Shown piece by piece: positions 24,960 through 35,044 of a stretch of DNA of 64,000 nt; the first letter of the stretch is position 1; each line of letters opens with the position of its first letter. The stretch is from Cymodocea nodosa (taxonomy: Eukaryota > Streptophyta > Magnoliopsida > Alismatales > Cymodoceaceae), in contig CM072338.1 in NCBI GenBank assembly GCA_036874045.1, forward strand, positions 21,722,501-21,786,500, given 5' to 3'. The position numbers were made by a program, and so were the translations under genes. Under the pieces are notes generated by a model. The model worked only from the letters and a program-made list of their open reading frames with translations, searched no databases and had not been told where the DNA came from.

Positions 24960-26165
24960 TTTGTTATTTTTTATATTTCTCGATCTATATATCTATTTTT
25001 ATTTTTTCTTCGTATCTCGGACTTATTATTTAAATATCTTTTGATTAGTTTCACTCTGAATACTATTAGAATTTAACCTTAATTGATGATGAAATAATAA
25101 TAAAAAACATTTAACTTTCTCTCTCTTTAGTTCATTACTTTAGAATAATTGAAATATAAATTTTTAACTCGAAATCAATTCACCAGAAGTATAGAAATTT
25201 TTCCCGGAGTCATTTTGTTGATTAGAAGTGTAAGAGCACTATACAAGAATAAAACTATCGCCATTGTATATTGTTCATGTAAATCATTTTTTGAGTGTTG
25301 CACTTCACTCACTTCGTGCGATATCTTCAACTCTAAAGAGAAAAGGATGCATTTACCCCGCTCTGCTTTCGACTGCAGCTTTCATTTCACACAATCATCA
25401 CTTGGCTTCCATCGAAGTTAAAGGTCTACGAGATTAGAGATCAATTTATAAATCATTCAAATAGCAGCAACCGAGAGAAGCAAATCATTTAATCGTTACA
25501 GCTCAACTTTATCCCATTTTCAGACATCATTAATTTTTAATGATTTGCACGTGCATATATAGTACTAATATATCATATAATTCGCACCTGCTTGGTACTA
25601 ATATCACGAAATTTAACAGGTAAAATACAAAATCCAATTTAGGAAAACATGACAAAACAAAAGTTTAATTGTAAGGCTGTAGAATCTCTCCCATCAAATC
25701 ATAATCCATAATTAGACAAATTATGAATATAATTTATCACGTCGTAAATGCTTGATTCAAATTATAGTTATAATTAGGAAATCTCATGATTGGAAACTTC
25801 AGAATTTGAATATATCAAATATGTCCCGAGTGAAATTCATGCCATACATATGTAGCAGATCTAATTTTACGTGAGGGTATCCGTCCAAGCGCAAAGGTGG
25901 CCTTATCTGTCGTCATACAAAAATGGTTATGATTATTTTAGAAGAGAGAAATGCTAATGTAATATTGAACCATTGTAAATATATTGAAAGATAGTTTCGA
26001 TGATGATCCGAATGGAGTGTCAGGTTCACGTAATAGAAGACAGCTGGATTACGAGATGGTGCGTCATAATTATTCAGCTAATGTCAAGCATAATAGCGCA
26101 CGCGAAACGAACGTGGACGATGGACAACGGACAACCACGCACGGCAACAACAACACGCCCTGGCC
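24960..26165. other. AT-rich spacer, nothing recognised
   Basis: No motif-bearing frame or nameable repeat was found. The right end is the 3' flank of the PMEI gene. Confidence 0.5.
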
Positions 26166-26169
26166 ATCG

Positions 26170-26745
26170 TCATTTCTTGATCAGGCTGGCGAGGTCGAGC
26201 ATGATCCTGGTGACCATCTCCAGCTTCCCGTTGTACCGCGACAGGGGCGAGCTTCGGAGGCGGACGAACTCGTCGTCGCAAGAGACGAACCCGGTGAGCA
26301 CCGCGCTCAGTTCGATCTTCACACTGGGCAGGTCGATCGAGCCGGTCATCTTTTTGGACGCCTGATCCAGACCGTTCGTGACTGAGGGATAGTCGTCGGA
26401 CAGGCAGTTCTTGACCGCCGTGACCACCTTCCGGTGGTTCGGGTTGCGGTCGTTGCAGAGGCGGTTGGCGACTTCGAGGGCGTGCCGGGTCATCCTCTTG
26501 GCTTCCTCGATGTGCATGGAGAGCACGGACGCGGCGTTGATCGCCGGGACCGGGACGACGGTACCGTTGGCGGGGAAGAGGTAATGCTTGGCGGTATGCT
26601 GGCAGAGGTTGGAGTTACGGGTGCCGTGGCAGACGTGGCTGAGGGCTCTCTCGTCGGAGTGCTTGAGGATGAACCTGCTGGAGGACGCGAGGGGGAGGAG
26701 GAAGACGAGGAGGAGCAGCAGCAAGAATGGCGTGGCGGGCCTCAT
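26170..26745 (-). CDS. pectin methylesterase inhibitor (PMEI domain, secreted)
   Basis: A single GC-rich exon encodes 191 residues from ATG 26745 to TGA 26170. Residues 1-23 form a signal peptide (MRPATPF then a leucine-rich core and SSS), so the product should enter the cell wall. The domain carries the PMEI cysteine pattern: C39 and C48 spaced by eight residues, then C97, C114 in a KNCLSDDYPSV context, and C156 in LTGFVSCDDEF. Family members bind pectin methylesterases and block demethylesterification of wall pectin; related invertase inhibitors share the fold, so the target enzyme is inferred. The open frame continues upstream, but the residues before this ATG are basic/proline-rich and would bury the signal peptide, so this start is preferred; ATG 26790 is the alternative. 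Confidence 0.88.
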   Translation of the reverse strand: MRPATPFLLLLLLVFLLPLASSSRFILKHSDERALSHVCHGTRNSNLCQHTAKHYLFPANGTVVPVPAINAASVLSMHIEEAKRMTRHALEVANRLCNDRNPNHRKVVTAVKNCLSDDYPSVTNGLDQASKKMTGSIDLPSVKIELSAVLTGFVSCDDEFVRLRSSPLSRYNGKLEMVTRIMLDLASLIKK

Positions 26746-26749
26746 CGTT

Positions 26750-27770
26750 TCCGACGTGCGATGGTAGTGGAGGTTGGCGAGGAGTGGCATTGGAAGGGGA
26801 GGAGATCGTTTAAGGGCTGGTGGTGGTGGAGGATTTTTCGTCCAAGGAACGATCGAAACGATGGCTTTGGGGCTTTTTTGTATTGGCGGTCGTTTGGAAA
26901 CCGTTGGTTTTGCTATTTTTGTGAATTTTGCTTTTGTTAGACGTTTCAGTTCATCCGTCAAGTTCACGAGAAAGCGTTGTCATTCTCAACCACATCTCAT
27001 GTTCCATTTCGTTTCGTTTCCAATCAATGTATCGATTAAAAAATATTTTAAGTTTTTTCGTTAAGATCCGTACCGTTTTTATAAAAAGACTTTCGACAGA
27101 AATAACAATTGAATGCAATTGTTAATAATACGGGAGAAGTAGGTTTTTATATTAGTGTTGACCTTTTCTTAATTATTTAACAGTAATATTTTAAATTGTC
27201 CTTTTTTGGCAAAGTTCAAATTGTCCATATTGGTAATTAAAAAGCCTTTCCGTAAACCATAATAGTTATACAAATATAATTTTTCTTATCAATGATTATC
27301 CACTACCCATGATTTTCCTATTCTCTGTCGCTACTCCTTTCCTTCTGATCACGATCATTTTTAAAATTTTTCTTTTATGTAACGTGCTGCGCCGCACATG
27401 CAATAATTATTATTTATTTGTGAATAAGATCATGAGTACCATAGAAATTTTCATTATTTAATGAAGAGGAACAAAAAAGGGTTTATTAAGGAATGCCTCT
27501 TGTCACTCCAAATATATTTTGCATTGTTAAAATAAATAAACTATGATATAAGATAAACCCGGACGAATGAATCTAAACGACATAAGTTTAAAGAGAAAGG
27601 GCTCTTTTACCAGATACCAGACCTTTATGGCTACATGCCATTAATTTACATTTTAAGATTCGAATATTAAAAAGAATTACAGGCATCATTAACTACCACC
27701 AAGGACTCAGATGATCGATTCGGGCGTTCGGTTAATCCTTTCCCCACCCGGATCTGATACTAGGATTTCG
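26750..27770. other. PMEI upstream region and spacer
   Basis: This holds the PMEI promoter side followed by AT-rich spacer. Nothing else was recognised. Confidence 0.45.
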
Positions 27771-27795
27771 GATACACATCGGATCCTCCCCCACC

Positions 27796-27911
27796 TATAT
27801 GAACGGAACCGGTACCAGTAGACACAGGACAGCCCTGTTCCCGCCAAAAGCACGTCCTCTTCATTTCTGGAGAAACTCAGACTCGGTGGATTTCGATCTT
27901 TGTGATCGCAT
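27796..27911 (+). promoter_or_regulatory. TATA-like box and leader exon of the coiled-coil gene
   Basis: TATATGA at 27796-27802 is followed by a GC-richer leader ending in a strong donor (tcgcat/gtgagt, exon end 27911). The DNA up to about 29270 would then be a 5'-UTR intron before the start codon at 29287. The order fits a typical plant leader, but only splice logic supports it. Confidence 0.45.
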
Positions 27912-29286
27912 GTGAGTTCTTTCCTTACGTTCGATTTCTCCGTTGAAATTCTAGGCCCTCTTTTTGGGAGAAGTCTCGATATGAAACTGGTTCATCCGAG
28001 GTGATGGATTTGTGATCTTAGGCAACAGATGAGGTTTCAGGCTTGAGTTTTGGTGGATTTCTGCAGTTCTTCGATCAAATTACGTTCCCGGTACGGGATT
28101 GTTTGATATTAGGGTTTTCCGTCCGAGATTTTCAATATTCTGCTGTTACAATTCTAGCGGTCGTTTTGTTTTACCGAATGGATTAGTCTTCGTCCAGCTG
28201 ATGTCTGCTGTCAGGGGGTTCACGCTTCCTGTCGTTGTTTTGTTGATTATTAGTTAGTTCTGTGCTAGGTATCACTTTCTTGTACGCTATTGCAACAAGC
28301 TGCATTTGTTACTGGTTTCACGAGTAATCGCGTACTATTTTGATATTTCGTGGCATAATTTTCATCCACGAAACTGTCTCAAGTACTGGTCTTCGTCCAT
28401 GTTATATTTCAAGTTTCAACCGAAACTTGTATTGGATTATTATTTAAAAATTTGTTTCAACATTCATCCATGCGAAGTTTTGTGGAATATTCAGAGACAT
28501 TGTTATTATGATATTGTCATTCCCATGTTTACTCAATAAATGTGTTAAGTTCTTACATTAAGATCTGATCATGGGCAATATTTCTTCCGGAGGTGTTTAT
28601 TAGAAATTTCTTCACAACAGTGTTAATCAGATGAAAAGAAATTAAATCACATCCAACCATTTAGAAAAAGATCTTCTCTTTGTGGTTTCTATCAAATTTC
28701 CCTCATGTTATACTTACGACGCTCTGGTTTTCTTTTAACTTAGTTTCTCAACCATGGGCCTTGTCCTATTGTCTAGCAATGCAATTTGTTTTTTTTCCCT
28801 CTTTTTTGGATAGTGCCCATGGAGGGTTTGTTTTTCTCAAAGTTCAGTTCTCAGGAAATGATAGTCCGAACATCATTTTTGGGCATAAAAAAGGAAATTA
28901 ATTAGAATCTTTTAAAAATTATAATTATAGAAAATAGCTTTCTATTATCTACCTCTCAAAACAGATGATTGTTAAAATAGACATCCAATATTTTTTTCTT
29001 CTTTTCCTTGCCTGACATATATGCTTTGTATATTGACCTCACACTCCGACAATGCTCCACTTCATCTCTTTCTTTAATATTTTCTAACTGTATATGTTGT
29101 ACCCTACTACTTTAAGATGCCTGTGGCTTATCTGGAATGGAGAATGAGGGGATCAAAGGAATGAAGCAAATGACTCCAAATGTAAGACTTAGTGATCTAG
29201 TTGAAAGATTTCTAGTTTAGAACATTGCTGCAAAATATTTAAGTCATTTTAAACAAGAGTAGGGAGTAGACAACCTGGAGTCAACC

Positions 29287-32200
29287 ATGGAAGAAGCTAA
29301 AGAGCGTCTGGTGAGCTCAGAAGAGATGGACATGCACATTAGCATCATACTTGAAAAGATTGACCGCTTCACTCAACAGGTAACAAGCCACAGGTTTTTG
29401 CTATTAGTGTTAGAAGCTGAAGGTTGCTGACATTGTTGCATTTCCAGTCAAATCTTCAAACTAAGTATTAGATTGATTGTCCTGTTCCTTTTTCTGAACT
29501 AAATATTGACCTTCTATCTTATCTTTTTCTATTACATTCAAACAGACTTTATTAATTATTTGAATGGTTGTCTTGTGATATGGAAAATATCCACCAGGCA
29601 CATGTACGTTCATCATTTAACGAGAAAATTTGTCTCGGTATAGTCAGGATATTGGCTTGCCACATTACATTATTTAGAAGATTTTTACTTTATTATATAT
29701 ATATATATTCCCTCCATTTACTTTAAATGATCCATTAGGAACATAATATATCGACTAATAACATAATAACTTTAACACTTCCCTTCAAGTTAAAATATAT
29801 ATATTAGTCAGTGTTTTAGCTTGATATAAAGGATCTTAAAAACTCCAATACCTAAGCTTTTAGTGAAAATGTTTGCTAGTTACTCTGGCAACTAAGTGTA
29901 TGGTGTAAAAATGATCTTGTACATTAGTATATCTTAAAGTAATATAATCATCCTCAACATACTTTTGTCTTCTAATGGAATGCGGATTATTGACAATGAA
30001 TATAATAGATTGTCACAATACATGTTCATTGGAGTCTCAATAATAAATCCAAATTCTATCAAAAAATATCAGAACTACATCATCTTCAAATGGTCTCATG
30101 AGAGGATGACAACATTAATACCCTTATTTTATTCAAAAATATCTAACAAAGATACACTTGAAAGATTAAGGAGTTAACTTGTCAATATTAGAAGACAAAT
30201 CTTGAACAAAAGTAATACAATCATTAAATGTAAATATATTTCATTACAATAACAGTTCTATAATGAGGTGGCAAGGGGATATCCTTGAAAAAATTCTTAT
30301 TAAAAAAAAATTTGCTAAAAGAGGATGACAAGGGGGTACTACCCATTCACACTGTAACTTGGATTTTAAAAATAATAAACATTTGTTTGTTGATTGTTGT
30401 CTTTTTATTGAAGTTTGGTTTTTCCTTCTCAAGAATTGTTGAGACTTTTCGCGAGGACTTCCTTTTTTTCTCTTCTTTCACCTTTTTTTAATTTCAATTT
30501 CTCTTTTCCTAATTCAGTTTGGTTTGTGTTTGTCCTTGCTTTCTTTTGGACTATTTAGATCAATAGAAATAATAAAATTTTTGTCAAAAAGTTGAGAATA
30601 TCTCCTTGATATTCTACAAAATTTTGAATCTTTCTTCCTTTTAAATAGAACATTTAATTGCAGGCATTGAAAATAAGATTATTAATAAAGTTTAATTGAG
30701 AAAAGGTGCTACCGAAGGGAGAGAGAGAGAGAGAGAGAGAAAGAAAGAGAGAAAATAGGGAGAGGGAAGTAAAAGGTATATTATTAAGATTGTCTTGGGT
30801 ATATATATATATACCCAGGTACATAAATGGATCCTACACATATGCTAATATATCCAACACTCCCCCTCAAGCTAGAGAAAATAAATTAAATACTTAAAGC
30901 TTGTTACAAAAAACAGAGAAAGGGCCCACAGCTAAAGACTTAGTGAAAATATTAGCAAGTTGCAAAGATGACTTGGTGTATGATGTGGTGATCACACCTT
31001 GGAGCAACAGTTGACGAACATAGTGGTAGTCTACCTTTATATGCTTGGTCCTCTTGTGAAAAGTTTCATTGTTAGTAATGTAAATAGCAGCTTGATTGTC
31101 ACAATGCATAGATATGGGTAAAGAGGTTGTGATCCCCAGCTCGACAAGGAAGTTCTTTATCTATACAATCTCCCTGCTAGCATTAGTCACTCCCCTATAT
31201 TCTGCCTCAGCACTGAATGGGGAGTCTCGTTTCCTTGCTTGTCATTGAATACATTCTCTCAAAGTTCACAAATACGGAAGTCATTCTGCTCATTCCCATA
31301 AGTAGCTTTCAAACCAGTCCATATTTTGCTGGCAGGACGCACCAAAGTATAGCTCCTGTGAATACTGTCCTCTACACTATTGAGGAGCCAAGAGACAATA
31401 GCAGCATCGGTTGCCCTCTAGGATGCATATTGGATAGTCTTCCTATCCGGTTCATCTTCATACAAATGTGACTCCTTCATCTGAGAGATGACAAACGTCT
31501 CAAACGTAAAAGCCCACTGATGATAGTTGTGGTCATTCAACTTGACCCCAGTCACACACAATCTGCTGGAAAACATCTCTGGTGGTGTGGAGAAGGTTCT
31601 TGCCATTGCTGAGATCATCAACCAGAGTAAGTAACTTGAATAGAAGGCTAACAAACTCAAGCATTGGCAACCCGGCACCGGATTGAGGGGGTGCAACCTC
31701 CTGAATAGACATGCGCCTAACTACCGCATCAACCTCCTGAATAGACCTGTACCTAACTACCACATCAGAAAATGGGCATCAGCTTTTTTTATTTTATTTT
31801 AGAAGAAGGCTACTGAGGCAACTGGCATCAGACATGCCAGTAACCAGAAGCTGCTGAGGCAACTGGCATCAAACGTGCCAGCCCGTTGCTGAAAGCAGTG
31901 GCTGGGAGCAAACGTCCGCAGCTGGGATCAGGCGTTTGCGGCTAAGAGCGAGCATCTGTGGCTAGGAGCGAGCGTCTGCAGTTGGGAGCGGGTGGCAGGC
32001 GTCGGCAACTGGAAGCGGGCGGCAAACGGCGGGCTTTGATACCAAGTGAGAAAAGGTGCTACCGAAGGGAGAGAGAGAAAGAGAAAGAGAGAAAATAGGG
32101 AGAGGGAAGTAAAAGGTATATTATTAAGATTGTCTTGAGTATATATATATATATCTAGGTACATAAATGGATCCTACACATATACTAATATATCCAACAA

Positions 32201-33346
32201 TTTAATTGAAATGTGATCTATATGTTGCAATAATTTTTAGAAATGCTAAAGGATGCAACATGGTGGGGTCCAACTTGGAGCCCAATTTTGTTGCCTCTAG
32301 GAAATGTGTAGGTGAAGCTGAGGGAGAGGGAATTAACTGACTCTTGTCTTTTGCTCATTTTTCCTTTTGTGGCTTTACCTACCTGGGTTCTCTTCTGCTT
32401 CATCTGGTTTTTTCTCTCTTGGATGTTTTGGGCCTTTTGGTTTTGACATGTTTGTTTCTTATTATAACTTTGTTGACTTTACCTTAGTTGTGGTTTCATA
32501 ATTAAGGTCTTTAATTTAATCTATCGGCCAAGGTGCTAGTGGGATAGAGAACCATTCCATGTCAAGTGGTAGGAAGTCAGGAATAGAGGATGGCCCTGAA
32601 GAGGACCGTAGATAGGGTTTGGTGGCCTGGATGATGCTGAATGACGGCCCCAACAGTGGTGGTGACTACAGGAGAGGATTGGAAGTCCTGCGGGAGTGGT
32701 GGGGATGGGGCTTGGAGGGTCTGGCAATTGTGTACGTGGGACCTACTGCCCCTGGTGGTGGAGAGATGGGGTGGGTGGGTTGCCAACATCTGGGAGGGTG
32801 GCGGCAGGTAGCAGTTGGTTTATTTTGTTCTTGTGTTTCAAGCTTGGCTTTAGTGTCATGGAATGGAAGAGAGAAAATGATCTAGTGATTATATTAGCTC
32901 TAATGAAAGATTACAGACACATATACAAAAGCTTGAATGTAAATAGATGTCCAATTACTTTATTACACACACCCACATAACATAATGTATCAACTAATAT
33001 TCTAATAATATAATAACTCTAACAGCAATTACTCAAGAGGTATACATACTATGCAGGTTTCTGAAACTTTGGAATCTGGAAAGGCAATGTTTCAAGATCT
33101 AAGTCTGAAATTTGAAGAACGACTAATTGAGTGGGTGCTGTTCTGCAAAATCCATCTGTTGGACACTTTTTTTATCATTAATGACCTCGTGTTGTTACCC
33201 CTTGCAGAATCCATACCGAGCAGATTCAGAAGTGGCAAGAACAAATAAAGATGCTGAGATTGTATGATGCATCAAATGAAGAGGTGTATACTCTTTTGCA
33301 GAAAACACGTTCACATTTGCTTCAGAATTGTGATATTGATTCCTGA
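29287..33346 (+). CDS. small coiled-coil protein, function not recognised
   Basis: Three plus-strand exons (29287-29379, 33057-33130, 33208-33346) join in frame to 101 residues. The sequence is strongly helical, charged and free of prolines, with segments such as MDMHISIILEKIDRF, KFEERLIEIHTEQIQKW and QEQIKMLRLYD that can form a continuous coiled coil. There is no signal peptide or membrane segment. Size and character resemble small subunits of trafficking or cytoskeletal complexes (for example BLOC-like proteins), but I do not recognise a family motif and make no functional claim. Both splice junctions fit the GT..AG rule and preserve the frame. The first intron is 3.7 kb because nested retroelements have inserted there in antisense orientation. 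Confidence 0.72.
30697..30859 (-). repeat. 3' LTR of the inner copia element
   Basis: About 163 bp; on minus it starts TGTTGGATATATTAG and ends CTTTTCTCA. It contains a GA-rich microsatellite (30719-30752) and an AT run that account for most of the length difference from its partner. Confidence 0.88.
31812..32033 (+). repeat. short tandem and direct repeats in the copia leader
   Basis: A 29 bp word (ctgaggcaactggcatca followed by tgccag) occurs at about 31813 and again at about 31855. It is followed by six to seven imperfect copies of a roughly 20 bp unit of the form ctgggagcgagcgtctgcgg up to 32033, just before the primer-binding site. Confidence 0.7.
32047..32199 (-). repeat. 5' LTR of the inner copia element
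   Basis: About 153 bp, nearly identical to the LTR at 30697-30859 except within the GA and AT simple-repeat parts. High similarity implies a fairly recent insertion. Confidence 0.88.
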
Positions 33347-33349
33347 GGT

Positions 33350-34430
33350 ATGAAGTCATATTACTTTTTGCTGCACAAAAGGGTTTTGTTGCAGTTCATT
33401 ATGGTATTATTGGAACCCTTTTTCCCAAGACAAATGCATCATTGTTGCAGAAAGAAAAATTAAGTTCAGCCTTCAGGCATTTCCGTACATAAAATTAGAT
33501 GAATTAGCACTATCCAAGTGCTTTGGTTAATCTTGATGCTGTTGTAAAACTGATACATAAGCATTGTTGAGACATGAATAATACAAATACCAATTGTAAC
33601 ATAGAGAGGATTTTGGGGTTATATTTAGTTCATGTACGATGTCTGACTAAAGCACACTTAACATACTCTAAACAAATCAAAAAGAGGAGAGTGACCATAG
33701 GCCAAGTTCTCAGCAGACAGATTTGATCCTTAATTATGATATCAAGTGAATTGAAAATTCTATGTTGACCATAGGTTGAGCATCTGGATGACAAACTCAA
33801 CCTCTGATTGCGACATTGGATGAGTGTAGAGACTAAATCTGATTGCAAATTGAGCACCCATCAAACATGATCAACTTTAATCATGACATCAGTCAAGTGA
33901 GAAAACCTATGTTCTATCTTCGCTGAGTGCATGGATGATTTGTGTACCTAATCTAATTCTAACCCTAGTCAAGTGTCAAGAAGATGCATGTACCTTATCT
34001 AAATACGTCCTTGATTTAGCACGAGACAGATGCATCAGGCAAGCAAAAGAAGCCTTCAAGTAAAGAACGAGAAATGATGACCAATTGGAATACAAAATTA
34101 CATGCATATATTTTTGATATTGATTATGTTTTTGCCTAAACTTTTATGGGAGGTAAAAGTGTGAATGCCATTAAAAGAAATAAGGTACATCCAAAGTTAA
34201 TGGAACTTATCAAAAACATAAAAATCCAAAAAAAATAAAAAATAGAGAAAAATTACAAATCTAAAGAAGACACCGAGAAAGTAAACAGTCCCTTGGCTAA
34301 AAGAGAAATCTCCTCTGAAGATGCAGTTGCTCAATCAAAAACCACTGAATTTTCATGCAACCAGATTGACCAATAACCAGCATGAAAGGGTAATCTGATC
34401 CTCTGCTTGACTGGGGTAGTCTTTCCTTTA
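33350..34430. other. spacer with a diverged direct repeat
   Basis: Downstream flank of the coiled-coil gene. A word block beginning ttaattatgatatcaagtg (33729-33790) recurs in diverged form at 33875-33932, a spacing of about 147 bases. No coding potential was recognised. Confidence 0.45.
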
Positions 34431-34431
34431 G

Positions 34432-35040
34432 TTAATGCATGTCGTGAACAAGAGATTCCCAATTCCCTTCAATAGAATCTTGTTGAATTACAAGTTTGAG
34501 TTGTGGCCAAGTACTGCTGTCTCTGCCACTGCTGAAAAACAGATGTTTGGTAGCCTCCTCTTGAAAACCATATGCTGCAAAAGTAACTTCAGCATCATCA
34601 ACCCACTCGGCCCTAAGAGATTTTGTGAGAAGTTTGCCATGCATTACAATCAACATGAAACATCCGATCCTGAGGGGGGATTTAGCCTTCCACATTAAGT
34701 TTGTGAACTTCCATTTGCTTTGTTTCAGAAGCAAAATGTAGCAGATACTGACTGAAAAGCAACCAGAATTCTGCAGGTCCCAGAACTTTCTGTCATGCTG
34801 ATCACCCTTAGGAAAATTATCAGACGATTTGAAGCAGCTCAGTAGCCTCTTCAAGCTCCTCATCTTTTACATTGCATCTTAAGATTCCAAGAGCAATCTC
34901 CTTGAGCTCCTTGAATGTTAAAGAGGAGCGGAGAAAAGGGTTCCCCCTGTCTGAATCCTCTGCCAAAGTGGAAGAAAGAGCCCTCTTTACTATTGATCAA
35001 AACGGTGCCCTAGGATGTGTAAAGGATGTTCCTAATCTAT
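34432..35040 (-). mobile_element. LINE (non-LTR retrotransposon) fragment with internal deletion
   Basis: On minus, the block at 34910-35010 encodes GRGFRQGEPFSPLLFNI, the conserved RGxRQGDPLSPxLF reverse-transcriptase motif. Only a short way downstream, 34432-34863 encodes the zinc-binding (zf-RVT) region: GCFSVSICY, NLMWKAKSPLRIGCFMLIVMHGK-like words (broken here) and EATKHLFFSSG. In intact LINEs several hundred residues separate these parts, so the middle has been deleted. Ends are not defined. Confidence 0.78.
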
Positions 35041-35044
35041 GCAA

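Larger units (their letters stand above)
30697..32199 (-). mobile_element. internally deleted copia-type LTR retrotransposon (inner, 1.5 kb)
   Basis: The element lies between two very similar short LTRs and reads on the minus strand. After the 5' LTR comes a primer-binding site (tggtatcaaagcc, minus, at 32032-32044). A gag remnant follows (31240-31700), with LNDHNYHQWAFTFETFV and then ILNSV/IW..LKATYGNEQND-like pieces. It jumps straight to the RNase H end of pol (30894-31220), with SAEAEYRGVTNASREIV and MHCDNQAAIYITNNETFHKRT. A polypurine tract (cttgaggggga, minus, 30861-30871) precedes the 3' LTR. Protease, integrase and reverse transcriptase are absent, so it cannot move on its own. Flanks show tttaat at 30691-30696 and 32201-32206, a probable target duplication shifted by one base. 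Confidence 0.85.
29615..33025 (-). mobile_element. decayed copia element (outer of a nested pair)
   Basis: Two diverged LTR-like ends, about 29615-29797 and 32862-33025, share aacataata...ctaataacataataactttaaca-type sequence. Beside the left one is a purine-tract complement (cttcccttcaag). Beside the right one is a degenerate primer-binding site (tgacactaaagcc on minus). The DNA at 29830-29900 parallels the RNase H tail of the inner element (tagtgaaaatgtttgctag). A poor gag-like region lies near 32540-32730. Most of pol is missing and the inner element interrupts it. Boundaries are approximate. Confidence 0.55.
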
